Below are positions 43,644-52,072 of a stretch of 64,000 nt of DNA, piece after piece. Both the position numbers and the translations under genes were made by a program. The notes beneath the pieces are model-generated. The model worked only from the letters and a program-made list of their open reading frames with translations, was not told where the DNA came from and searched no databases. Origin of the DNA: Viridibacillus sp050279675 (GTDB taxonomy: Bacteria > Bacillota > Bacilli > Bacillales_A > Planococcaceae); assembly GCF_050279675.1 (NCBI RefSeq), contig NZ_JBNNUK010000011.1, positions 66,638 through 130,637 on the forward strand, written 5' to 3'. Within the stretch, counting starts at the first letter, position 1. Each line of letters opens with the position of its first letter.

Positions 43644-44660
43644 ATGACTTATGATATTTTGATAAAAGAATATCGAGCAAATATGCTTGAAAATACTCAT
43701 ACAGGTATAATTTGCGGCGTAAATGACCAGCAACAAACTGAGTTTCATATCGGTGATACAGAGCAATATGTTTTCTTACGTTCGGCAGCTAAACCGATAC
43801 AAGCAATTCCTGTATTTATGACGAATATTATCGAAAAGAATCAATTGACTGAACAAGAAAGTGCTTTGTTTATGGCCTCTCATCGAGGAGAATCTTATCA
43901 AGTAGATGCATTAAAGAGTATGCTGTCAAAACTACCTGTAAAAGAAGAGGAGCTTTATTGTGCTCCTTCTTATCCATTAAATAAAAGTCCACAACAGCAA
44001 GTCATTAGAGAAGGTAAAGAAAAGCGTAAATTATATCACAATTGTGCGGGCAAACATATGGGCTTTATCACGGTTTGTCGAGAATTAGGTTACTCTGTAG
44101 ATGACTATTGGAAGCCAGATCATCCTCTACAACAACAAATTCTACATATACTTGCCAAACTATCTGATATGGCAGTTGATCAAATTAAAATTGGTATTGA
44201 TGGTTGTGGAGTTCCGGTATTTGCAATTCCACTTAAAAATATTGCCATTTGTTTTCTCAAATTAGGTTGTCCCGATCTGATTGAGGATATCGAAATAAGA
44301 AAAGCGGTAGTTAAACTAACTGCAGCTATGAATCGACATTATAATATGATTGCATCAGAAAACTTCATATGTAGCACGCTATTGAAAAGTTCAAATATTG
44401 TAGCAAAAGGAGGAGCACAAGGTGTTTATTGCTTCGCTTTAAAAGAAGAAAGAATCGCTATTGCGCTAAAGGTGATGAATGGTTCAGAAGATGTGTGGCC
44501 GAATATAATTGCTTCGATTTTAGAGCAGATAAATTATAAAGATAAGAACATGATCCAGTACTTAAAAGAATTACGACCACCTTTCATTAAGAATGATGCA
44601 GGGGATAATGTAGGCCATATCGAAGATGCATTTGTAGTAAATCAATTCAAATTTATATAA
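43644..44660 (+). CDS. Asparaginase II (PF06089-type) family protein
   Basis: The 338-residue protein shows this family's features: EYRANMLENTHTG start, YVFLRSAAKPIQAIP, ALFMASHRGE, LYHNCAGKHMGF and IGIDGCGVPVFAIPL, with a late IVAKGGAQGVYCFAL. The family is distinct from classical ansA/ansB asparaginases and hydrolyses or binds the Asn side-chain amide. As the last gene after sugar isomerases and a ROK regulator it may split the amide left after sugar removal from a glycosyl-asparagine-like substrate; that is an inference. AAGGTGG lies before ATG 43644 (TTG 43638 possible). Confidence 0.8.
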   Translation: MTYDILIKEYRANMLENTHTGIICGVNDQQQTEFHIGDTEQYVFLRSAAKPIQAIPVFMTNIIEKNQLTEQESALFMASHRGESYQVDALKSMLSKLPVKEEELYCAPSYPLNKSPQQQVIREGKEKRKLYHNCAGKHMGFITVCRELGYSVDDYWKPDHPLQQQILHILAKLSDMAVDQIKIGIDGCGVPVFAIPLKNIAICFLKLGCPDLIEDIEIRKAVVKLTAAMNRHYNMIASENFICSTLLKSSNIVAKGGAQGVYCFALKEERIAIALKVMNGSEDVWPNIIASILEQINYKDKNMIQYLKELRPPFIKNDAGDNVGHIEDAFVVNQFKFI

Positions 44661-44671
44661 CTGTTAAATAA

Positions 44672-44707
44672 AAAAGCGATAGGAGACCACATCTCATATC
44701 GCTTTTA
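44672..44707. terminator. Bidirectional terminator
   Basis: AAAAGCGATAGGAGA (44672-44686) pairs with TCTCATATCGCTTTT (44692-44706) with an internal mismatch and 5-nt loop. It lies between the operon end (+) and the 31-residue gene (-). Confidence 0.8.
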
Positions 44708-44713
44708 GTCATG

Positions 44714-44809
44714 TTATTTTCTTGTTTTCCATTCTGCAACGATAAAGAAGATAATGAAGAAGGCAAAAGCGATGACAAAAAACCATCCCGGTAAGCTACC
44801 AAAGGACAT
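44714..44809 (-). CDS. 31-residue membrane peptide
   Basis: On the minus strand GGAGGTG is 6 nt before an ATG (44809-44807). The frame encodes MSFGSLPGWFFVIAFAFFII then FFIVAEWKTRK and a TAA (44716-44714), just before a shared terminator. It is one membrane helix with a basic C-terminal end. The good ribosome site, terminator and protein-like pattern support a real small gene. Function is unknown. Confidence 0.7.
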   Translation of the reverse strand: MSFGSLPGWFFVIAFAFFIIFFIVAEWKTRK

Positions 44810-44939
44810 GAGGACACCTCCATGTGCTAAAAGTACAAATAATATAGTATTAGCATACCACAAAACGGCTGAATATCATTTCGCAGCAGTCCATCCATGA
44901 TTTTAGCTGATGTTAAATTTTATCATCGATTAAATATAA

Positions 44940-44972
44940 AAAGGTAGAGTTATAGAATCAACTCTACCTTTC
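44940..44972. terminator. Rho-independent terminator for the GNAT gene
   Basis: AAAGGTAGAGTT (44940-44951) and AACTCTACCTTT (44960-44971) pair perfectly around an 8-nt loop; A-run on the plus strand gives a U-run for minus-strand transcripts. Confidence 0.83.
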
Positions 44973-45009
44973 TTGTAACATTTCTATTACTATACTAAAC
45001 AAGTACCAT

Positions 45010-45420
45010 CTAATTTAACTTAGCAAACGATACTAAATCGCCTTTATCGCAAGATTGAAAGCCTTGTTTTTCATAAAAATGTCTTACATCAGGAGCTTCT
45101 TCAGTTAATAGTACTTTTTGACGAACACTTTCATATCTTTTAATAACATCTTGTATTAATTGAGAAGCAATTCCTTTGTTTTGATACTCATTTAACACAA
45201 GTATGTCCTGGATATAAATTATCGTTAAACCATCACCAACTATACGAATTAACCCCACTAAGTTGTTATCTTCCCAAGCAGATACGACCTCTAAAGATTG
45301 AAGTAATGCTTGTTGAAGCAATGCTATATCGTTTGTATAAGCAGTCCAACCAACATCGTTATATAAATTTTTTAATTGTTCACTATCGATAGTTTTACTA
45401 TTTTTAAATGTTAATTCCAT
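45010..45420 (-). CDS. GNAT family N-acetyltransferase
   Basis: The 136-residue protein has the GNAT fold: YIQDILVLNEYQNKGIASQLIQ contains the acetyl-CoA pyrophosphate loop (QNKGIAS). EEAPDVRHFYEKQGF carries the conserved Tyr near the end. It acetylates an unknown amine. GAGGAGG precedes the ATG. A tiny upstream frame with its own AAAGGAGG lies at 45441-45473. Confidence 0.85.
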   Translation of the reverse strand: MELTFKNSKTIDSEQLKNLYNDVGWTAYTNDIALLQQALLQSLEVVSAWEDNNLVGLIRIVGDGLTIIYIQDILVLNEYQNKGIASQLIQDVIKRYESVRQKVLLTEEAPDVRHFYEKQGFQSCDKGDLVSFAKLN

Positions 45421-45440
45421 TTATTATCCTCCTCAAAATT

Positions 45441-45473
45441 TTAGTTTGAAGAGTCACTTCTTAATTTATCCAC
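45441..45473 (-). CDS. Possible 10-codon leader peptide upstream of the GNAT gene
   Basis: AAAGGAGG (45483-45490, minus strand) is 9 nt before a GTG that opens MDKLRSDSSN and TAA, ending 20 nt before the GNAT start and its ribosome site. Ideal ribosome site and spacing suggest translation, perhaps a leader. It could also be a chance frame. Confidence 0.35.
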   Translation of the reverse strand: MDKLRSDSSN

Positions 45474-45656
45474 TGTCTTATACCTCCTTTCAAATGAATA
45501 GACTTTCAATAATTAGTTAATCATTATATCTCGTTACATTAAATATTTTCCATATTAAGTTATTATATCATAATTTTTTGAATTATCAAATATAAATTGT
45601 GATACCATCAATATAGGGATAGAAGGTAATATAGTTCTGTTATTCATATTCTAAAA

Positions 45657-45857
45657 CTATGATTTTCCTTTCGCACTATAAATTCCATAAGCAGTAACTC
45701 CAAATAAATAGCCTATTCCAGTTCCTAAACTAACTGTAAATACTAGAAAGCTTGGTTTGAAAAATATGCCAAGAATTATACCGATAGCACAACCAAAAAT
45801 CATTCACAGTGGTATTAAACTATCTATTAAATCTTGAGCGTCTTTTGACTTTTTCAT
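45657..45857 (-). pseudogene. Small membrane protein gene with premature UGA
   Basis: AAAGGA lies before ATG 45857. The frame MKKSKDAQDLIDSLIPL meets TGA (45806-45804), then continues in frame as MIFGCAIGIILGIFFKP. It goes on through a second helix (FTVSLGTGIGYLFGVTAYG) to TAG 45657. Changing the stop to Trp (TGG) restores a 66-residue two-helix protein. The rest of the frame is protein-like, so the stop is recent or a sequencing error. Confidence 0.6.
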
Positions 45858-46267
45858 ACCTAATATTCCTTTCTATGTTACTTTATTTAAGGTTGAATTT
45901 TATTGATATTGTGGGCAATATGAAGGGTAAAATAATGCTAGTAAGCAAAGCTATGTATAACAATTTGCTTTCCTTCTAAATGTTTTTTCAATTATAATCC
46001 ATTTTAACATAAAATATCTTTAGATGGTTTTAATTACAATTAGTTAGTTGTGGAAAAATGGTAAATTTTAGTGAATAAGAAAAGCTTTAACTAATAAAAA
46101 TCGTTAAGATTGGTTTGTGGTTAAAAATAACTTTATTATTCAGATACAATTTCTCAAAAAAATATGCGCATTTCTCGCACATTCCAGTGAAAATCGTTTA
46201 AAATAGGAGAATGTAATCTATTTACGTATTGATAAAGGATTTTCTAATAAGAGAGGTTGTTTATACC
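45858..46267. other. Intergenic region of about 410 bp, nothing supported
   Basis: AT-rich spacer between the small broken gene and the DUF6501-type gene. No frame with start and ribosome site, and no strong hairpin, is seen. Confidence 0.4.
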
Positions 46268-46465
46268 ATGTTACATTTAAAATGGAAAGACGCACCAACG
46301 TTGAAAACAGTTACTTGTAAACAAACAGATGCAAAGAAATACCTTGTATCAAATGTACTAACAGTTGGGAAAGAATATGAAGTGAAAAATGAAACAGAAG
46401 AATTCATTTTTGTTATCGATAATTCAGGACATATTGGTGGCTTTTACAAAGAGTACTTCGAATAA
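46268..46465 (+). CDS. DUF6501-type small protein (65 aa)
   Basis: The sequence MLHLKWKDAPTLKTVTC, then KKYLVSNVLTVGKEYEVKNE, EEFIFVIDNSG and GGFYKEYFE resembles a small conserved Bacillales family (DUF6501). The upstream in-frame TTG at 46229 would add 13 residues outside the family pattern; ATG 46268 follows AGAGG by about 11 nt. It is a soluble beta-rich protein of unknown role, followed by a terminator. Confidence 0.75.
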   Translation: MLHLKWKDAPTLKTVTCKQTDAKKYLVSNVLTVGKEYEVKNETEEFIFVIDNSGHIGGFYKEYFE

Positions 46466-46476
46466 GTAGTATTAAA

Positions 46477-46517
46477 CAAAAACGGCTTCCGCAAAAAAAT
46501 GCGAAAGTCGTTTTTTA
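46477..46517 (+). terminator. Rho-independent terminator
   Basis: AAAACGGCTTCCGCA (46478-46492) pairs with TGCGAAAGTCGTTTT (from 46500) with mismatches, followed by a T-run. Confidence 0.78.
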
Positions 46518-46549
46518 TCATATGTAAGCTCAATAAGGAGGAACTATAC

Positions 46550-47413
46550 ATGCATGATTTAGTTGGAAAAGTTAAGAATGAGCGTCTTGCTCGTGTATAT
46601 AACGAAGAACAGGCATTACTTATAGGAAATGGTGGCTATATTTCACCAGACCCGACTTTGTGGCAAGATGTTTTGATCAGTGTTGCTTTGCAAAAGCCAG
46701 TTCTATTAAAAGGGCCAGCGGGTTCAGGTAAAACCAAGTTAGCTGAATCGGTGTCTGCTTATTTTGGACAGCCTATGCATAGTATCAACTGCTCAGTTGA
46801 TTTAGATGCTGAAAGCTTACTTGGCTTTAAGACAATCGTGCAAAAGGATGGAGAAACAGTTATTGAGTTTGTGGAAGGTCCTGTTGTCAAAGCGATGAAG
46901 GAAGGGCACTTACTGTATATTGATGAAATCAATATGGCAAAGGCGGAGACATTGCCGATTTTACATAGTGTTCTTGATTATCGACGTATGTTAACAAATC
47001 CGTTTACGGGAGAAGTGATTCAAGCGCATCCACATTTTAATGTATTATCGGCTATCAACGAAGGGTATATAGGAACAGCTCCGATGAATGAGGCACTGAA
47101 GAACCGTTTTATTTCCTACAGCATTCCATACTTGGCTGGTGAGCAACTGAAGAATTTATGGGAAAGTGCTTTCCCGAATGCACCACAAAGTTTGAAAAAC
47201 GTGATGTACAATTTAGCGGAGGATTTGAAGGGGCAAGTACAAAATGGCTTACTAAGTGAAGAAGCAGCATCTATCCGTAGTTTAATGGACGCTACTGAAT
47301 TAGCCCAATATATTGAGCCACTACGTGCAATTCGCTATGCTGTTGCAGAGAAATTGGATGACATTGGTGAACGTGAGCTCGTGATGGAATTAGCTAAAAC
47401 GTGGGTGAAGTGA
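46550..47413 (+). CDS. MoxR-type AAA+ ATPase
   Basis: The 287-residue ATPase has Walker A GPAGSGKT, then the YIDEINMA Walker B/sensor stretch, an insert typical of MoxR proteins (DLDAESLLGFKT) and sensor 1 (FNVLSAINEG). AAGGAGG is 8 nt before ATG 46550. MoxR ATPases act with VWA-domain partners as chaperone-like machines that activate or insert metals into target enzymes. The partner is the next gene, 10 bp on. Confidence 0.9.
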   Translation: MHDLVGKVKNERLARVYNEEQALLIGNGGYISPDPTLWQDVLISVALQKPVLLKGPAGSGKTKLAESVSAYFGQPMHSINCSVDLDAESLLGFKTIVQKDGETVIEFVEGPVVKAMKEGHLLYIDEINMAKAETLPILHSVLDYRRMLTNPFTGEVIQAHPHFNVLSAINEGYIGTAPMNEALKNRFISYSIPYLAGEQLKNLWESAFPNAPQSLKNVMYNLAEDLKGQVQNGLLSEEAASIRSLMDATELAQYIEPLRAIRYAVAEKLDDIGERELVMELAKTWVK

Positions 47414-47423
47414 GGTTGATCGC

Positions 47424-49322
47424 ATGTCACAGATGAATCGCTTTATTCAATTTAATAATGAACAGATTAATGCACGCCAGATGCTTCATTATGAGCAATT
47501 AACGCGAGCTCTATCTCATGCACCATACTTATCTTTAACCGAGAGACAAGTGTTAGAATTACGTCCAAAAGAGCAAGCACTGTCAATGAGTGTTTTTTGG
47601 CGTCATCGTGAGAAAGAAATCATGCATGCAGGACGATTATCTGACATCTATTTGCTAGCAGCTGGCTTTTGGCGCTATTTTTCAGTGCAGCCTTTTTTAG
47701 AATTACTTGAGGATTTACTCGGAGAACCTAATGCCCATTTATTTGAGCAACTTGTTTTAATGGCAGAAGAATTTCGTTTGATGGATGCGGTTGAGAAGGA
47801 ACGCCCAGGTACTGGTGAGGCATTTAACGTAAGACGTAGAGTGTATTTGGAATTTCATAAGCAGCAACTTCAAGTTAATTTACAAAAGGGCTTTTTAGCA
47901 GATGCTACTTTGAATTATTTATTCGTCATGGCACATGAAGGCTCTATGCAATTAGATACATCTAGTATGCCTGACTTTTTTGACCCATTACAATTCACTT
48001 GGCAGTCTCTTTATGACGCTCGTTCAACTGAAGATAGCATTACGGTAGTTTATCGTGTTATGGCAATGATTGCAGAACATATGGACAAGGACTTAATGCA
48101 CACTTACTATGCTGTTATGGATTCTTTAGCAGAAGCAGCGAAGTTCAATGAACATAAAGGCGTTACAGAGCAAGAACAAGGTAACAAAGAAGAGGCAAAA
48201 GAAACGATTGAAGAGCTATTCCGCACTTGGCACCGCGAGTCACAGTCTGATGAGGGCGTCCATATGCGTTATGAACTAGAGCATGGGAATGAAGGAAAGG
48301 CAATGTCAACAGAAGCAGAAGAGGGTCGAGAAGGAGCAGAGATTTCCGAAGTCGGTATTGGCGGAGCACAAGAACAAAAGGATTCTGTTCAACAAGATGA
48401 TACTGACGATGTAAAAAAATTGCCTCCTGAGAAAAAGCAAGCAGGTAAATATTTTGGTGAAGAACATCGTAATGTCATCTATGAAGAGAAACGAATTGAA
48501 ACGGTACGAGAAGCTGGTTCAATGGATGAATTAGTCACTTGGCGTACTACGCAAGAGCCTTATGTAAAGGCATTAATGGCTGAATTTAGAAAGCGTATGG
48601 CTCAAAAGGAAATTGCTAGACGTGACCATTTAACAAAAGGTCGACTTTCCTCCAAACTAACAACCTTTTTAATCGATGAAAGACCAAAACCATTTTATAA
48701 GAAAAATGCACCAGCGAAGCCACTAGATGCAGTGTTTGGTTTATTAGTTGATGGCTCGGCTTCTATGATTGATAAAATGGACGAAACAAAGCAAGCGGTT
48801 CTGCTTTTTCATGATGTTTTGCGTAAAATGGGCATAACACATGAAATCGTCTCTTTTTACGAAGATGCCTACGAAGCAACAGAAGAAAAACAGCCAAATA
48901 CATTTGAATGGGTGCATAAATTAGAGGACGGTGCAAAGGATAGCGGCTCTGCCATTATGGCATTAGAAGCGCATGAAGATAATCGCGATGGCTTTGCAAT
49001 TCGCTGGATGCTGAAGCGATTAGCAGCTCGTGATGAAAAACATCGATTTCTACTTGTTTTCTCAGACGGGGAACCCTCAGCATTTGGCTATGCGCAAAAC
49101 GGCATAGTTGATACAGCAGAAGCGGTAATGGATGCAGAGAAGAAGGGCATTCATGTCATGCATTTATTCTTGAATACTGATATGCCAAGTGAGGAGCAGT
49201 TGCAGTTATTCAGAATGATTTATGGACCTCAATCTGTTGCAGCAGATAGTGTGGAGAAGTTTACGGATGTGACATTGAGGTTGTTGAGGAAGATGATTGG
49301 ACTTGTTATTCAGTCTGGATAA
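47424..49322 (+). CDS. VWA-domain protein, MoxR partner (CobT/NorD-like)
   Basis: The 632-residue protein has a long helical N-terminal half and a Glu-rich low-complexity middle (about residues 250-345). A C-terminal von Willebrand A domain follows, with MIDAS motif VDGSASM, then a Thr-region and LLVFSDGEPS. This arrangement matches NorD/CobT/GvpN-O type MoxR partners. The pair probably remodels a substrate protein; none is encoded beside it. Confidence 0.85.
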   Translation: MSQMNRFIQFNNEQINARQMLHYEQLTRALSHAPYLSLTERQVLELRPKEQALSMSVFWRHREKEIMHAGRLSDIYLLAAGFWRYFSVQPFLELLEDLLGEPNAHLFEQLVLMAEEFRLMDAVEKERPGTGEAFNVRRRVYLEFHKQQLQVNLQKGFLADATLNYLFVMAHEGSMQLDTSSMPDFFDPLQFTWQSLYDARSTEDSITVVYRVMAMIAEHMDKDLMHTYYAVMDSLAEAAKFNEHKGVTEQEQGNKEEAKETIEELFRTWHRESQSDEGVHMRYELEHGNEGKAMSTEAEEGREGAEISEVGIGGAQEQKDSVQQDDTDDVKKLPPEKKQAGKYFGEEHRNVIYEEKRIETVREAGSMDELVTWRTTQEPYVKALMAEFRKRMAQKEIARRDHLTKGRLSSKLTTFLIDERPKPFYKKNAPAKPLDAVFGLLVDGSASMIDKMDETKQAVLLFHDVLRKMGITHEIVSFYEDAYEATEEKQPNTFEWVHKLEDGAKDSGSAIMALEAHEDNRDGFAIRWMLKRLAARDEKHRFLLVFSDGEPSAFGYAQNGIVDTAEAVMDAEKKGIHVMHLFLNTDMPSEEQLQLFRMIYGPQSVAADSVEKFTDVTLRLLRKMIGLVIQSG

Positions 49323-49383
49323 TGAATGTTAAATGAAAAAAATGCATTGTTTAAATAGCAAAGTATATAAAAGGATGAACAAG

Positions 49384-49695
49384 ATGACTTGTAATTGTAA
49401 TTCACAGATTTCTAACAATTTGATTGTAGAGGCGGATTTTACAGATCCAATTTGGTGTGGAAAATGTCGTGCTAATTTTGAGATTGAAGAGTTTGATTTA
49501 TCGATAAATTTACTTGATGGATTCTCTAGTTGGTCAGAAAATTATGGAGAATGGATAGATTGGGATACTGACAAGAGATTACCTAATGCTGATGAATTAA
49601 TCGCTAAATTTAACAAAGAGGGCTTAAGACTAACAGAACAGTTTCGGGATGAGTTAGGAGAAAGCTATACAATTACATTTTCTCCATTTAAGTAA
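49384..49695 (+). CDS. Small protein with Cys pairs, unknown
   Basis: The 103-residue protein MTCNCNSQISNN has two Cys pairs, CNC near the start and WCGKC at about residue 28-32. They could bind zinc or form a thiol site. Its remainder is acidic and aromatic. AAGGA is 9 nt before ATG 49384; earlier frame starts (49333, 49375) lack a ribosome site. It follows the MoxR-VWA pair but need not be co-transcribed. Confidence 0.6.
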   Translation: MTCNCNSQISNNLIVEADFTDPIWCGKCRANFEIEEFDLSINLLDGFSSWSENYGEWIDWDTDKRLPNADELIAKFNKEGLRLTEQFRDELGESYTITFSPFK

Positions 49696-49846
49696 AACAT
49701 ATTAAGCGTATAGTCGACAGTAAGCTTAAGGTTATCAGGAAAAATTCAATTCAAACTCGTATTTTCCCTATATACGAAAAAAAAGCATAATTATTTTCTA
49801 TTTACTCAATTAATCTTTATGCTAAATATGTAGTGAGGTGAGTGAG

Positions 49847-50596
49847 TTGAAGGCAACAGAGCAGAGAACATTGCAAAATGGACTAAGGATGCTGGAGTTA
49901 TTAAAACAGCATCCAAAATTGAAAGCGACTGAAATTGGGGATGCACTTGGATTAAGTTCAACATCAACTTATCGGATTTTAGCAATTTTACAAGAATACA
50001 AGTTGATCACGAGAGATAAGGCATATTTCTATGTGAATAATGCATTTTTTCAAACGGTCATTGTGAACCCTAAAAAGATTCCTTGGTACGAATTAAAAAC
50101 GCCATTTGAGGTCGTAAAAGAAATACAAGAGAATGTCTATCTTGCAGTGATTGAAGATGAGCAACTTGTTACGAAACGAATTGTCAATAGAGAGGGTATT
50201 GAGATTGACGTGCAGTCAAGGAAGAGAAAATCTAAAGTGCATCATTCTGCCATTGGAAAAGTACTATTGGCTTTTTCATCCGATGAAGATCAAAAAGCCT
50301 TAATTAATAACATCGACTTTACGCCAATGACTGCTCAGACTTTTCAGGAAAAGGATCTATTTTTAAGACATATTCAAGAGATTAACAAACGTGGTTATGC
50401 TATAGATGATGAGGAAACTGAAATTGGTATGCGCTGTATCGCAGCACCGATTTTGATCAATCATGAAGTAGTAGCGGCCTTTGCAATCTCAGGTTCAACT
50501 GAGAATATATCACGTCGAAAATTTAATCAGCTATCAAAAAAAATCATTAGTTACAGTCACCTAGTTGCTGAGGAACTCATTCACTTATCACGCTAA
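49847..50596 (+). CDS. IclR family transcriptional regulator
   Basis: The 249-residue regulator has an N-terminal winged helix (NGLRMLELLKQHPKLKATEI, STSTYRILAILQEYKLI). The C-terminal IclR effector domain has KVHHSAIGKVLLAF, GYAIDDEETEIGMRCIAAPI and VVAAFAISGS. Such proteins sense small metabolites and regulate neighbouring catabolic genes. GAGGTG is 6 nt before TTG 49847. It probably regulates the aldo/keto reductase gene 21 bp downstream. Confidence 0.88.
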   Translation: MKATEQRTLQNGLRMLELLKQHPKLKATEIGDALGLSSTSTYRILAILQEYKLITRDKAYFYVNNAFFQTVIVNPKKIPWYELKTPFEVVKEIQENVYLAVIEDEQLVTKRIVNREGIEIDVQSRKRKSKVHHSAIGKVLLAFSSDEDQKALINNIDFTPMTAQTFQEKDLFLRHIQEINKRGYAIDDEETEIGMRCIAAPILINHEVVAAFAISGSTENISRRKFNQLSKKIISYSHLVAEELIHLSR

Positions 50597-50617
50597 ATGT
50601 AAAAGGAGGAACCTTGG

Positions 50618-51550
50618 ATGAACTATACGTCAATTAAAAAACAGGATATTTCCATTTCAACAATTGGTTTAGGCGCGAATGCGGTCGGTGGTCATAACTT
50701 GTTCGAAAATTTAAATGAAGAAGATGGAAAAGAATTAGTGAAAGTAGCATTAAACAATGGGGTTACACTCATTGATACGGCAGATATATATGGTCCTGGT
50801 CGTTCAGAAGAATTAGTTGGAGAAGTACTTCAAAGTTTCCCACGTGAGCAATACATATTAGCTACAAAGGGTGCGAGAATGCAGAATGAGCAGGGAGAAA
50901 TAGTCTCAAATAACGCACCTGACTATTTACGAAGTGCGTGTGAGGCTAGTTTAAAACGTTTAGGTTTAGACTATATTGATATTTACTATATCCATTTCCC
51001 AGAACAAGGTGCTTCACTTGAGTTAGCAGTAACTGAATTGGTGAAATTGAAACAAGAGGGAAAAATTAGGGTAATTGGTATTTCCAATGTAACGCTTGAG
51101 CAGTTAAAAGAAGCTAATAGTGCAGGGAATATTGATGTTGTCCAGTTGGAATACAATATGCTAAACCGTGCTATTGAAGAAGATATTTTACCATATTGCA
51201 TCGAGCAACAAATTGCTGTTGTTGCATATGGACCTCTTGCTTTTGGTATTCTTGGAGGGAAATATACAAAAGATTTGAAATTAGATAGTTGTGACTGGCG
51301 AAATCGTGTAGAACTTTTTAAAGCTGGAAATTTTGAAGCTAATTTAACAAAAGTTGAAAGATTAAAAGAAATAGCCTTGAAGAAAGATACGACAGTTGGT
51401 AATTTAGCAATTGCGTGGTTACTAGCACAAAAAGGAATAACAGCAGTTATCCCTGGTGGGAAAAAAACAAATCAATTATTAGAAAACTTAAAAGCAAGTG
51501 AGATCAAACTTACAGCCGAAGATTTAGCTAGTATTGAAGAGATTATATAA
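50618..51550 (+). CDS. Aldo/keto reductase
   Basis: This TIM-barrel NADPH reductase of 310 residues has the catalytic set: LIDTADIYGPG (Asp, Tyr), LATKGA (Lys) and YIHFPE (His). GISNVTLEQL and the C-terminal cofactor motif VIPGGKKTNQLLENL follow. AAGGAGG is 7-8 nt before the ATG. It forms a unit with the IclR regulator. Substrate is unknown. Confidence 0.9.
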   Translation: MNYTSIKKQDISISTIGLGANAVGGHNLFENLNEEDGKELVKVALNNGVTLIDTADIYGPGRSEELVGEVLQSFPREQYILATKGARMQNEQGEIVSNNAPDYLRSACEASLKRLGLDYIDIYYIHFPEQGASLELAVTELVKLKQEGKIRVIGISNVTLEQLKEANSAGNIDVVQLEYNMLNRAIEEDILPYCIEQQIAVVAYGPLAFGILGGKYTKDLKLDSCDWRNRVELFKAGNFEANLTKVERLKEIALKKDTTVGNLAIAWLLAQKGITAVIPGGKKTNQLLENLKASEIKLTAEDLASIEEII

Positions 51551-51915
51551 GATAAACATGTATGGCATCAGAGCTACCCCGTGTTCAGTTTCATTAATCA
51601 TGTTAGTGGGATTTTTTATGTTATAAAGTATTTTTTACCTTAGGCTTATCTATAGCTACTGACTTTTATTCGAAAGGTGTTTTCTCAAGAAGAGGAATAA
51701 TAGTTATAACCGGATTGCGGATTTAAAGGACATTTTTAACAGTATGGAACTTATGGCTGAACACGTTGCAACCGTAACCAAAATAGAAATGTAGCATTCA
51801 TGCAGGAAGTTATTTAGGAAACAAGAAATCATGTGATTGCATTTTGGAATTGGCAACAACAAAACTATTTTGTAAAGTAATTTTGTTGGGAATTAAAATT
51901 AGTAGGTGAGTTAAA
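51551..51915. other. Intergenic region of about 365 bp with a possible ORF relic
   Basis: A frame at about 51703-51795 reads YNRIADLKDIFNSMELMAEH then VATVTKIEM and stop, with no start codon. I do not recognise it and treat it as a possible gene relic. The rest holds nothing I can support. Confidence 0.35.
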
Positions 51916-52072
51916 TTGAAAAAAAAATTATGTATTATTGTTTGTTAGCTTTATTGTACTTGTAATGGTAACAATATTTTCTAGAGGTAGAGAAAATATT
52001 ATATTGGATGAATTAAGTACATTTATTACGATAATTTCTATGTTTGTAGGGGTTATAGCTCCGTTAAGATGA
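51916..52072 (+). pseudogene. Frameshifted small membrane protein gene
   Basis: AGGTGAG precedes TTG 51916. The frame LKKKLCIIVC stops at TAG; dropping one T restores SFIVLVMVTIFSRGRENI, then DELSTFITIISMFVGVIAPLR and TGA 52072. The joined product would be a 50-residue two-helix membrane peptide. A frameshift in a T-rich stretch after a run of nine A may be biological or a sequencing artefact. Confidence 0.45.

Noticed and set aside
43644..44660. Classical ansA/ansB L-asparaginase
   Set aside because: The TGGTI and DGT threonine motifs of that family are absent; the sequence matches the separate asparaginase-II family.
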